Positions 26,636 through 34,965 of a DNA stretch of 64,000 nt are shown here, piece by piece. Below the pieces are notes generated by a model that saw nothing but the letters and a program-made list of their open reading frames with translations, did no database searches and had not been told where the DNA came from. This DNA comes from Planctomycetota bacterium. Its GTDB lineage: Bacteria; Planctomycetota; UBA1135; JACQFD01. The stretch is taken from the NCBI GenBank assembly GCA_016792805.1, contig JAEUHX010000061.1:1-64000 (forward strand). Reading direction: 5' to 3'. Each line of letters opens with the position of its first letter. Position 1 is the stretch's first letter. The translations under genes were made by a program, and so were the position numbers.

Positions 26636-27400
26636 CTACCCGAGCAGGCCGCGGAAGAAGTCCACCAGGATCTTGCCGATCCGGTCGACTTCCTTGGTCA
26701 TTTGTAGCATCGGCTGCTGGGCGCCGAAGGAATGCCCAACTTTGTCCATGAGCACAAATCGGGTCATTTCCTTGCGCGACCAATGATACAGACGCTCACC
26801 TTCGTCGATCGGCACGACGAAGTCTTCCTCGCCATGCACGAGCACGACGCGTCCGGGATAGCTGCGCAGCGCCCCTTCGAGCGAGTAGCGCGCCGGATTG
26901 CTTCGGACCTCCGACGCAAAGCGCGCATGGGGATTGCCATCGCCTCGGTCGAGCGTCGCACATGAGCCGAGCGTCACTACGCCGGGCACGGCGCCCGAAC
27001 CGGACGACGTGATCGCAATGCTCTCGGCTGCCGCCAACAAAGCGAGCCCGCCTCCGAGCCCATGTCCAATGAGCCCGGCATGGCCGCGCGCGAGCCTCAG
27101 ATCGAGCGTGCCCGCGACGAGCACCTCCAACAGTTTCTTCGCCGCAGCCAGCTCTCGCGCCGGCTCGATCTGCTCGCCCGAGAGCCGGTCGAGCCAGGCC
27201 ACGGCGAAGCCCGCCTTCACGAGCCGATCCTCGAGGTGCGGGTAGAACAGCGAACTCGAGGCCAACGAGTCGTCGGGAATGAATAGCAGGGGCGCCGCCC
27301 GCGCGCGGTCCTTCGGCCCCACCAGGCGCCCGCTCACGGGGCCCATTCGGGGCACATCGAGCTGGAATTGGGATTGCCAAATCATCGAGTTGCCCGGCAT
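26636..27400 (-). CDS. alpha/beta-hydrolase-fold protein lacking the nucleophile
   Basis: A 254-residue protein from the ATG at 27400 (MPGNSMIWQSQFQ); an internal ATG at 27385 is also possible. The fold is dienelactone-hydrolase-like: LLFIPDDSLASSSLFYPHLEDRLVKAGFAVAWLD, the elbow GLIGHGLGGGLAL near 109-121, the acid-bearing strand VVLVHGEEDFVVPIDEG near 190, and the His segment DKVGHSFG near 222. The elbow reads G-H-G-L-G, so a Gly stands where the Ser/Cys/Asp nucleophile of GxSxG should be, while the acid and His are kept. Either a non-catalytic member or an unusual chemistry. It diverges from rnc by ~160 bp. Confidence 0.75.
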   Translation of the reverse strand: MPGNSMIWQSQFQLDVPRMGPVSGRLVGPKDRARAAPLLFIPDDSLASSSLFYPHLEDRLVKAGFAVAWLDRLSGEQIEPARELAAAKKLLEVLVAGTLDLRLARGHAGLIGHGLGGGLALLAAAESIAITSSGSGAVPGVVTLGSCATLDRGDGNPHARFASEVRSNPARYSLEGALRSYPGRVVLVHGEEDFVVPIDEGERLYHWSRKEMTRFVLMDKVGHSFGAQQPMLQMTKEVDRIGKILVDFFRGLLG

Positions 27401-27558
27401 CGAGCCGCCCCGGCGCGCCTCGTCGGCATGGGCCGACGACGCCACCCGACGTTCGGGTCGCACTTTATCGGGGTCAGGTTGGGCGAAAAACACGTGGCGT
27501 CCTTAGGGGGGTCGGTGGTCGGCGTAACCGGCGCGCTGTCGGGTAACCTCGCGTCTGC

Positions 27559-28296
27559 GTGGAGTACGACGCTCCGAGTTCATCCGACGGCGCCCGCCTG
27601 GAAACGCTTCAGCATGCTCTTGGGTACCGTTTTCGGAACCCTGATCTCGCATTGCAAGCGCTCCGACATGCCTCCGTCGGCGGCGCCAGTGGGACGGATA
27701 ACGAGCGGCTCGAGTTCCTGGGAGATGCGCTGCTCGGACTCACCGTGGCGGAGATGTTGTATGGAAAGTTCCCGAACGCGCGCGAAGGGGAGCTGACGGA
27801 GCGCCGCGCGCGCGTGGTGTCGCGCGCGCACCTCGGTGCTTTGGGGCGCGTGCTGGGCCTCGACGCGCTCGTCGAGCTGCGCCCGCCGACGGCGCCCGGG
27901 GCTCGGGTGCAGGAGTCGGTGCTCGCGGGGACGCTCGAGGCGCTGCTTGGGGCGGTCTACCTCGACGGCGGGCTGGCGAGTGCGACCGTCGTGACACACC
28001 ACCTATTGGCGCGGCTGCCGGCGTCGAGCGAGCAGCAAAACCCGAAGACTGAGCTGCAACATTGGACGCAAGTGCGCCACGGCCGCACCCCGGTCTACCG
28101 CCTCGTGGAGGAGCGCGAGCACGCGTTCGGGCGCACGTTCTGTGTACAAGCAGAAGTGGAGGGACGTCGATTCGGCAGCGGCTGGGGACGAAGCAAGCGC
28201 GAGGCGGAGCAGAACGCGGCTCGCGAGGCACTCCTCGTGTTGCGCGCGGAGAGGGAGCCCGCAGAACACACAGATGCGGAGCCGGCGTCGTCGTGA
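27559..28296 (+). CDS. rnc: ribonuclease III
   Basis: A 245-residue double-strand-specific endoribonuclease with a GTG start. The catalytic domain carries the family signature ERLEFLGDALLG near residues 49-60, and the second acidic cluster ESVLAGTLEALLGAVYLDGG with the metal-binding Asp/Glu. The double-stranded-RNA-binding domain covers ~165-235 (PKTELQHWTQVRHGRTPVYRL, then GRSKREAEQNAAREALLVL). It would process rRNA precursors and structured mRNAs. The stop overlaps the GTG start of mfd as GTGA, so the two are one transcriptional and probably translational unit, an uncommon pairing. Confidence 0.96.
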   Translation: MEYDAPSSSDGARLETLQHALGYRFRNPDLALQALRHASVGGASGTDNERLEFLGDALLGLTVAEMLYGKFPNAREGELTERRARVVSRAHLGALGRVLGLDALVELRPPTAPGARVQESVLAGTLEALLGAVYLDGGLASATVVTHHLLARLPASSEQQNPKTELQHWTQVRHGRTPVYRLVEEREHAFGRTFCVQAEVEGRRFGSGWGRSKREAEQNAAREALLVLRAEREPAEHTDAEPASS

Positions 28297-31200
28297 GGGA
28301 GTTCGTCGAAGCGCTCGCGGCCGACGCCCCTTTCGCCGCCGCAATTCCCGCGCGGCCGGGCGAGCGCGCGTCGATTGGCGGCGTGATGGGGTCGTCGGCC
28401 CTGCTAGCGGCTGCGGCAGCGCGCGCGCTTCGCGGGCCGACGGCGCTCGTGATCACCGCCGACCCCGACGAGGCGGAGCATGCGGCCGCCGACCTCGAAT
28501 TGTTTGGAGAGCCGGTGCTCCTGATGCCGCCGCGTGGCTCGCAGCCCGAGCAGCTTCGACTGCGCCTCGAGGCGGCCGAGGCGGCGCGGCGGCGCGGCGC
28601 GTGCGTCATCGTGGCGCCGATCGTTGCACTTCTTGAGCCGCTGCCGAGCGAGGAACGCGTGCGCTCCTCGGTGCTCTCGACGGCCGTAGGCCAGCCGCTT
28701 GCGCTCGCCGATTTGATGCGTCGTCTGATCGAGGGCGGTTTCGAACGCGTTCCCATGGTAACAAAACCAGGGGAGCTGTCGCTGCGCGGAGAATTGTTTG
28801 ATCTGTGGCCTCACGCCTCCGACGTGCCAGTGCGCATCGAGGTGTTTGAGGACCGGGTCGAGTCGATTCGGCGCTTCGAGGCGGTCACGCAGCGTTCTAT
28901 CGAGAAGCTCGACCGCATGGCGGTGCCGCTCGTGCGCGACAGCGAGAGCGGAGGGATCGATCCGATCGATGCATTCGCGCCCGATGCCACGGTGATTTTT
29001 GTTGAAACATCGCGCGTGGAGGAGCGCGGAGAGGGATTGTGCCTGCAGAGTGATTCTCAATCGGAGAGGTATCGCCGCCTTCAAGCGGAATGCGGGCGCA
29101 GGCCGCGGCTCGATTTGAGGACATTGCCGGGCGGCGATCTCGATCTCGGGGCGCGGACAGTGCGCGAGATGGGGATCGGCCTCAGGGCGACCCACGACGC
29201 GCTCTCGAGCGCGGCCCGCGAGGCGCTCGTGCGTGTCTATTGTGCGAACGATGCGGAACGCCACCGATTGCAGCAGATCCTGCGGGATCGTGGCGTCGAT
29301 TCGGCGCTGCCGATCGAGCTGCGCATCGGCGAGTTGGGGCGCGGTTTTGTGCTCCCGCGCATCAAGCTCGTGGCTCTCACGCACGCCGAGCTTTCCGGGG
29401 CCATCGCCATCCGCCGCCCGCTGCGCAGGAAGAGGATGCAGGCGGCGCGCTCGATCGAAGGGATCGCCGAGCTGAAGCCCGGCGACCACGTGGTGCACGC
29501 GGTCCATGGAGTGGGGCGCTTCCTCGGGACGCAGCGCATGGAGAAGGGCGCGGGTGAGGAAGAGTATCTTGTCATCGAGTTTGAAGAAGATACAAAACTG
29601 TTCGTTCCGGCGTCGCGCATCGACCTTGTCGGCAAATATGTAGGGGCCGGCCGGGCCGCGCCGCCGCTCGACAAGATCGGCGGGCTTTCGTTCGCGCGCC
29701 GCAAGGCGGCGGTCAAGCGCGCCGTCGCCGATCTTGCGGCTGAATTGTTAGAACTCCAGGCCGTGCGCCAGACGCGAACGGGGTTCGCCTGCCCATCTGA
29801 CGACGAGTTGCAGCACGAATTCGAGGCGGCCTTTCCGTACCGGGACACGGAGGATCAAGTGACAGTCACCGCGGAGCTCAAGGCCGACCTCGAGTCGCCA
29901 CGGCCGATGGACCGGCTTTTGTGCGGAGACGTCGGCTACGGGAAGACGGAGCTCTCGATGCGCGCCGCTTTCAAGGTGGTTCAGGCGGGGCGGCAGGTCG
30001 CCGTGCTCGTTCCGACGACGGTTCTGGCGCAGCAGCACGTGCAGTCCTTCCGGGAGCGATTTGCGGACTTTCCCGTGATGGTCGAGTCGATCTCGCGGTT
30101 CCGCAGCGAGAAGGAGATTCGTGAGATACTGCGGCGTGCCAAGGAGGGTGCGGTGGACGTGTTGATCGGAACACACAGAATTCTCTCGAAGGATGTGGAG
30201 TTCCGGGACCTCGGACTTGTGATTATCGACGAGGAGCAGCGATTCGGGGTGCGAGCGAAGGAGCGGCTGAAGCGGCTTCGCGCCTCGGTGGACGTGCTTT
30301 CGATGACGGCGACGCCGATCCCGCGCACGCTCCACCAAGCGCTCGTCGGGCTGCGCGACATCTCCTCGCTGACGACGCCTCCGCCCGGGCGCGAAGCGGT
30401 CGAGACACACGTCGCCGACTGCGAGGAGGATGAGCTCATCCAGCGCGCCATGCGCTTCGAGCTGAACCGCGGCGGACAAGTATACTTTGTGCACAATCGA
30501 ATTGCGTCTCTGGAGGCGCGCGCTCGGCATCTCGCGACGCTGGTGCCGGAAGCCAGCTATTCCACAGCCCACGGCCAGATGGGGGATGACGCGCTCGAGG
30601 AGACGATGGGAGCTTTTGTTGCGGGCGACTTCGACGTGCTCGTGACCACGGCAATTGTCGAGAGCGGTCTCGATATTCCGAGAGCGAACACCATTTTTCT
30701 TGACCATGCCGAGTGGTTCGGGCTTGCCGATCTGCACCAGCTTCGCGGCCGCGTTGGGCGAGGATCACAAAAAGGCTACTGCTATCTGCTGCGGCCGCGG
30801 CACGGCGCGCTCGGCGCAGACGCCAAAGCGCGGCTGCAGGCGATCGAGGAGCTTCAGCAGCTGGGGGCGGGCTTCGACATCGCGATGCGCGATCTGGAGA
30901 TCCGCGGCGCCGGGAACCTTCTCGGCGCCGAGCAGAGCGGGCATATCGCGGCCGTCGGATACGATCTATATTGCCGGCTTCTGAAAGCGACAGTGGATCG
31001 CATGGCTGCGGAGCGCCGCGGCCGCGCTCAGCGCGAGGAGGCCGTGGCGGCGAAGCTCGGAATTCCGAAGCCGCAGCCCGTGGAGCGCGCCCCCGTGCGC
31101 GCGCTCTCGGACGAGGATGACGGCGGCGCGGAGTTGCATGCGGACGCGCCGGAGATCGAGGCCGGATTTGTGCAACCGGCTGCCCCGCGCGTCGCCCCCG

Positions 31201-31685
31201 ACGACGGCCGCGGCATACCGCTGAAGGCGGTCGCTGCGGCAGCTGACGCAGCAGACGAGGAGCTGGCCCCCGACCTGGAGCTCGGGGTGCGCGCCTTCCT
31301 GTCAGAGCGATTTGTTCCCGATCGGAAGCTGCGGCTGGAAGTGTATCGTCTGCTGGATGGCATTCGCGACCGCAAGTCATACGACTCGGCATCGGCTGAC
31401 CTGAAGGACCGGTTTGGGCGGATTCCCCGGGAGGCGAAGCTCCTGATGGATCTATTTTATGTGAAGAATCGGCTGCGCGCATCGTCGGTGAAGCTCATCT
31501 CATACGCGCGCGATCGTTACATGGTGGATTTCACAGATCGCAAGCGGCTGGAGCGCGCTCTCGGGCCCGCGTTCCGCGATCGGCGCTGGGTGGAGGAGGG
31601 CCGCGTTCACCTGGTGTTTCCGAATGAACGGCAGCGCTCCCCGGAGGACGCTCTCGCGATGCTGGTGAAGGCGCTTGGTTTTTAG
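28293..31685 (+). CDS. mfd: transcription-repair coupling factor Mfd
   Basis: A 1130-residue protein from the GTG at 28293, overlapping the rnc stop. N-terminal UvrB-homology region (to ~300). RNA-polymerase-interacting CarD-like domain near 390 (LKPGDHVVHAVHGVGRFLG). Superfamily 2 translocase with Walker A GDVGYGKTE near 545, DEEQRFGV near 643, SMTATPIPRTL, and the RecG-like TRG region (GRVGRGSQKGYCYLL). C-terminal TRCF domain after ~990 (LSERFVPDRKLRLEVYRLL). It removes RNA polymerase stalled at lesions and recruits UvrA. Length is normal; an acidic linker (~910-985) separates translocase and C-terminal domain. Confidence 0.97.
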   Translation: MREFVEALAADAPFAAAIPARPGERASIGGVMGSSALLAAAAARALRGPTALVITADPDEAEHAAADLELFGEPVLLMPPRGSQPEQLRLRLEAAEAARRRGACVIVAPIVALLEPLPSEERVRSSVLSTAVGQPLALADLMRRLIEGGFERVPMVTKPGELSLRGELFDLWPHASDVPVRIEVFEDRVESIRRFEAVTQRSIEKLDRMAVPLVRDSESGGIDPIDAFAPDATVIFVETSRVEERGEGLCLQSDSQSERYRRLQAECGRRPRLDLRTLPGGDLDLGARTVREMGIGLRATHDALSSAAREALVRVYCANDAERHRLQQILRDRGVDSALPIELRIGELGRGFVLPRIKLVALTHAELSGAIAIRRPLRRKRMQAARSIEGIAELKPGDHVVHAVHGVGRFLGTQRMEKGAGEEEYLVIEFEEDTKLFVPASRIDLVGKYVGAGRAAPPLDKIGGLSFARRKAAVKRAVADLAAELLELQAVRQTRTGFACPSDDELQHEFEAAFPYRDTEDQVTVTAELKADLESPRPMDRLLCGDVGYGKTELSMRAAFKVVQAGRQVAVLVPTTVLAQQHVQSFRERFADFPVMVESISRFRSEKEIREILRRAKEGAVDVLIGTHRILSKDVEFRDLGLVIIDEEQRFGVRAKERLKRLRASVDVLSMTATPIPRTLHQALVGLRDISSLTTPPPGREAVETHVADCEEDELIQRAMRFELNRGGQVYFVHNRIASLEARARHLATLVPEASYSTAHGQMGDDALEETMGAFVAGDFDVLVTTAIVESGLDIPRANTIFLDHAEWFGLADLHQLRGRVGRGSQKGYCYLLRPRHGALGADAKARLQAIEELQQLGAGFDIAMRDLEIRGAGNLLGAEQSGHIAAVGYDLYCRLLKATVDRMAAERRGRAQREEAVAAKLGIPKPQPVERAPVRALSDEDDGGAELHADAPEIEAGFVQPAAPRVAPDDGRGIPLKAVAAAADAADEELAPDLELGVRAFLSERFVPDRKLRLEVYRLLDGIRDRKSYDSASADLKDRFGRIPREAKLLMDLFYVKNRLRASSVKLISYARDRYMVDFTDRKRLERALGPAFRDRRWVEEGRVHLVFPNERQRSPEDALAMLVKALGF

Positions 31686-32206
31686 TGCGTTCTGCTGGAG
31701 AGTGCTGAAGCGTTGATGGCTTGCTGGGTGTGCGTGGCTTTGTGTGGGTTCGGAGAATGGGGCGTGGTTAGTCTTTGCGCGGCAGCGAACAGTCCAAGCC
31801 GCGATTCCAGGATTCCTCCGAGCTGCATGCGGATGTGGTGCCGACGCGTGCGAACTACCCCAAGTAGATAAGTGGGGTCGGCGCGTGCTCGATACCCGCA
31901 GTGGAGAAGTGGGGTCGGCGCGTGCGCCGACCGGCTCGCGCGCGCGTGCGCGCGCGGATGACGAAGCCCGCAAGCGATTCCTCATCGCGCGGGGCAAGCC
32001 CCGCGCAATTGTTCGGCGCGTGCGCCGACCCTACGTGTCTATTGGATATATGTCGGCATTGCGCCAGTCGGACTCAGCGCGCGCCCAGACCGACCCACGC
32101 CCCATTCGAAGCCGTCTCCTATTTGTGTGGCGTGGGCGTGTTCGAATCCTGAAATGATGCCGTGGGGCACGGGCGTCGCCCGCGCCGACCGATGCTCTCG
32201 CGGAAT
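31686..32206. other. 521-bp gene-free interval with GC-rich palindromes
   Basis: No supported gene; the open frame 31744-32157 (+) is Arg/Ser/Ala-rich and runs through repeats. The block 31870-32040 contains two copies of AAGTGGGGTCGGCGCGTGC (31870-31888 and 31907-31925), the 20-base palindrome at 31913-31932, a second 9-bp-stem hairpin at 31987-32006, an alternating GC run at 31935-31957, and a third GGCGCGTGCGCCGACC at 32015-32030. It may terminate the rnc-mfd transcript and/or be a decayed mobile or REP-like element. Confidence 0.6.
31870..32030. repeat. cluster of direct repeats and GC-rich hairpins
   Basis: A 19-base direct repeat (31870-31888, 31907-31925). Its second copy leads into GGTCGGCGC-GT-GCGCCGACC (31913-31932, 9-bp arms, 2-nt spacer). 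A related arm pair recurs at 32015-32030. A different hairpin, GCGCGGGGC-AA-GCCCCGCGC, lies at 31987-32006. The common 'GTCGGCGCGTGCGCCGAC' core suggests a short dispersed palindromic family (REP-like). Confidence 0.7.
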
Positions 32207-33115
32207 CTACTCGGCGGCCGCGATGCGCACGCTCAAGCGGCGCACGACGAGCATGCACAAATAGGCAACGAAGGCGGCGGTCACGGTCGTCGCGCCGAGA
32301 GGCCAGTCCATCTGGTAGCTCACGAAAAAGCCTGCCGCGGAAGAGAGGAGTCCGATTCCCGCGGCAAAGGCGAATATGGTCCATGGCCGGCGCGCGACGG
32401 AGAGCGCGCCCGCTCCGGGTAGTACTAAATAGCCGACCGCGAAAAGCATACCCGCCAAGTGGATCGACATGGCGACGGCGAGCCCAAGCAAAAGATAGAA
32501 CGCGGTATCCCACGCGCGGACGTTCACTCCCAGCGACTGCGCCATCTCTCGGTCGAACGCCACAAGTAAGAACCTGCGGAAAAATATGAGGAGAACGAGC
32601 GTCGCCGGGATCATGGTCGCAAACATGACCTGTACGTTCTGGTGCGATACGAAAAGCGGATCACCGGTCATGAGGATCTGCAACTCGTCCATTCCATGGG
32701 GACTGCCGGCGACGAGGAGCAGCGCGAGGGCGCCGGCTGCCGTGAAGCAGACGGCAATTCGGGTTTCGCGCGAGAGAAGCCTCTTCTCGCTCGGAATCAA
32801 GAATGCGAGCCCGGAGAAGTTGGCGAAGGCACCCATGAGCCAGTGCTCGCGCAGAAATCCGAACGCGCGGTCGGGCGCGGTCGCCGGGAACCGCTCGGCG
32901 AAGAAGGCGCCCGCGACGCCGAGGGCCGCCAGCTCGGAGAGTGCAACACCCACAAATACGACTCGGCGCAGAACCACGTGCACGCCGAGAAATGCGAGCG
33001 CCGTCGAGAGCACGAGCGTCGCCAAAAGCGAGTCCTTGAAGAGTTCCCACGTCGTGGCGAGCCCTTCGAGAAGGCCCGCCTCGCCCTGAGTGATCGCTGT
33101 GACTGGAGCTGACAT
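32207..33115 (-). CDS. metal ABC transporter permease (ZnuB/TroC family)
   Basis: A 302-residue integral membrane protein from the ATG at 33115; the longer frame to 33259 would overlap the ATPase gene. Eight or so hydrophobic segments follow the ABC-3 family pattern: LLATLVLSTALAFLGVHVVLRRVVFVGVALSELAALGVAGAFF, then MAQSLGVNVRAWDTAFYLLLGLAVAMSIHLAGMLFAVGYLVLPGAGA, the latter holding the conserved coupling helix. It starts 2 bp after the ATPase stop. It would carry Zn2+ or Mn2+ across the inner membrane with the ATPase and binding protein encoded just upstream. Confidence 0.93.
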   Translation of the reverse strand: MSAPVTAITQGEAGLLEGLATTWELFKDSLLATLVLSTALAFLGVHVVLRRVVFVGVALSELAALGVAGAFFAERFPATAPDRAFGFLREHWLMGAFANFSGLAFLIPSEKRLLSRETRIAVCFTAAGALALLLVAGSPHGMDELQILMTGDPLFVSHQNVQVMFATMIPATLVLLIFFRRFLLVAFDREMAQSLGVNVRAWDTAFYLLLGLAVAMSIHLAGMLFAVGYLVLPGAGALSVARRPWTIFAFAAGIGLLSSAAGFFVSYQMDWPLGATTVTAAFVAYLCMLVVRRLSVRIAAAE

Positions 33116-33117
33116 CC

Positions 33118-33912
33118 TCAGACGGAGCTCCTCGATCCCATCAGCACGGCGCGCCGCGAGCCGCTCTGTAAGATCGTCATCGGATACTGGTAGAGGGCCG
33201 AGAGCCGCTCCTCCGTGAAGGTCGTCTCCACCGGTCCGGCCACATATCGCCCCTGGCACATGGCCAGCAGATGCGTTGCGCGCTGCGCGACGAGCGAGAG
33301 ATCGTGCGTCACGAGCAGAACCGTGAGCCCGCGCTCGCGCCGGAGCTGCTCGATGAGGTCGAGAAGCCTCTCCGACGTTCCGGGATCGAGCGCTGTCGTC
33401 GGTTCGTCGAGCGCGAGGAGCGTCGGCTCGAGCGCGAGCGCGCGCGCCAGCAGGACGCGTTGGCGCTGCCCGCCGGAGAGCTCCGCGTAGCCGCGCTTGG
33501 CATCGCCTCCGAGCCCTACAGTCTCAAGCATGAGCATTGCGCGGGCGCGAAGCTCACTTTTCGGAAACGGACGGAAGATGTGCTCCGTGCCCAGGGCCAA
33601 GAGCACAATTTCTACCGCTTGGAACGGATAGATCGAATCGATCGAGTCGCGCTGCGGCACATAACCGATCCGCGGACGCCCCGTGCCTGCCGCGGAGCCG
33701 GCACGAGTCTGCCACCGCAGCTTTCCGTTGAGCGGCGGGAGAATCCCCACAATCGTTTTCAGAAGCGTCGTCTTTCCGCAGCCATTGGGGCCGACGATCC
33801 CAAAATAGGAGCCGGCCGGAACCGAGACCGAGATGGGCTCGGAGACCGGCCGGCGGCCCTGGTAGCCGACGCTCAGCGAATCGAGGTCGAGGAGGGCGTC
33901 GGATTCGGGCAA
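33118..33912 (-). CDS. metal ABC transporter ATP-binding protein (ZnuC/TroB family)
   Basis: A 264-residue ATPase. Walker A GPNGCGKTT near 37-45, Q-loop in GYVPQRDSID, signature LSGGQRQR near 150, Walker B LLALDEPTTALDP near 172, and switch His in VTHDLS. The Q-loop region GYVPQR and preceding linker are typical of metal-uptake ATPases. It lies 3 bp downstream of the binding-protein gene and 2 bp upstream of the permease gene, the usual uptake order. It energises metal import. Confidence 0.94.
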   Translation of the reverse strand: MPESDALLDLDSLSVGYQGRRPVSEPISVSVPAGSYFGIVGPNGCGKTTLLKTIVGILPPLNGKLRWQTRAGSAAGTGRPRIGYVPQRDSIDSIYPFQAVEIVLLALGTEHIFRPFPKSELRARAMLMLETVGLGGDAKRGYAELSGGQRQRVLLARALALEPTLLALDEPTTALDPGTSERLLDLIEQLRRERGLTVLLVTHDLSLVAQRATHLLAMCQGRYVAGPVETTFTEERLSALYQYPMTILQSGSRRAVLMGSRSSV

Positions 33913-33915
33913 CGG

Positions 33916-34935
33916 TCAGCTCTTGGCGAAGGCCGCCGCAGTCTCGCTCACCATGGATTCCATCATCTTGATGTATGTGGTGGCCGCCGGGGTCGCTTCC
34001 ACCTGATGGGGGAAGAGAACCGGAGAGGCACCCGTTTCGGCGCACACTTTGTCTACCGGCTTCTTCGATTGGAAGACGTTGTAGAAAACGACCTTCGCCT
34101 GCTTCGCCTTCATGCGCGCGATGAGTTCCTCCAGGTGGCTCGCCGACGGCGGGATGCCTGGCTTGGGCTCGAGGGTGCCCATGTAGTCGAAGTTGAACCG
34201 ATTGGTAAAATAATTGAGATTCTGGTGGAAGGAGACAACGGCTTTCCCCGAATAGGGAAGCAGCTTCCCTGCCCACCCGCCGAGGTCGGCGAGTGCCTCG
34301 CGCGATTTCAGAAACTCAGTGAGCTTTCCCTGGGCGAGCGCGTCTGCCAGGGTCGACGAGGAGAACCGTCCGACGAGCTTCTCGCCGAACATCTCCACGT
34401 CGATCTGCTTTGAGAAGGCGTCGCAGCGATCTGTAAAATCCTTCGCATTCGTGGGTGCTGCGGCGATGAGGCCGTCTCGAATCGCCCTCGCTGCGATCTT
34501 GGCGTTCATGGGGTCGTGCAAATAATGAGGATTTCCCTCCGGATGCACATCTCCCTGGGCGCGGTCGATCACGCCGGTGAACACCGATTGGAGCTTGGGA
34601 ATCTCCCTCGAGACGTCGACGAAGGTCGGCAGCCCCGGTTGAATCTTGGGATTGCGCGCCTCTGTGAGCACGAGCTGCTCGAACCCGACCTCGAGCGACA
34701 TGCCGTTGCGAATGAACACATCGGCTTTGTTGGTCGCCTTGATCAAGGATGGGCGCGCCTGAACGAAATGGGGATCCTCCGGCCCGCGCGTCAAATTGAC
34801 GGCCTCCACGCGCTCGCCCCCGATCTGCTGGGCGATGTCGCGCAGCTCCGGCGTCGTGGCGACGACCTGGATCTTGTCCTCCGCGCGGCCCGCCAGCAGG
34901 AGCCCTGCCAGCGCGGCGAGAATGGTGATCTTCAT
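33916..34935 (-). CDS. metal-binding periplasmic protein (ZnuA/TroA family)
   Basis: A 339-residue solute-binding protein with signal peptide MKITILAALAGLLLAGRAE. TroA-like pattern: VVATTPELRDIAQQIGGERVEAVNLTRGPEDPHFVQARPSL carries the first His ligand, GNPHYLHDPMNAKIAARAI the second, and KAVVSFHQNLNYFTNRF the third, with a C-terminal acidic/His ligand region. The short gap before the first His lacks the long His-rich loop of ZnuA, so Zn versus Mn specificity is not settled by sequence; the porin and the His/Cys protein upstream favour zinc. Start at 34935 gives the signal peptide directly. Confidence 0.9.
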   Translation of the reverse strand: MKITILAALAGLLLAGRAEDKIQVVATTPELRDIAQQIGGERVEAVNLTRGPEDPHFVQARPSLIKATNKADVFIRNGMSLEVGFEQLVLTEARNPKIQPGLPTFVDVSREIPKLQSVFTGVIDRAQGDVHPEGNPHYLHDPMNAKIAARAIRDGLIAAAPTNAKDFTDRCDAFSKQIDVEMFGEKLVGRFSSSTLADALAQGKLTEFLKSREALADLGGWAGKLLPYSGKAVVSFHQNLNYFTNRFNFDYMGTLEPKPGIPPSASHLEELIARMKAKQAKVVFYNVFQSKKPVDKVCAETGASPVLFPHQVEATPAATTYIKMMESMVSETAAAFAKS

Positions 34936-34965
34936 GAATGGATTCCTATGTGTTGAGAAAACCGA

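Noticed and set aside
31744..32157. 137-residue frame after mfd
   Set aside because: Its translation runs through direct repeats and a GC-alternating tract and is Arg/Ala-rich; not a plausible protein.
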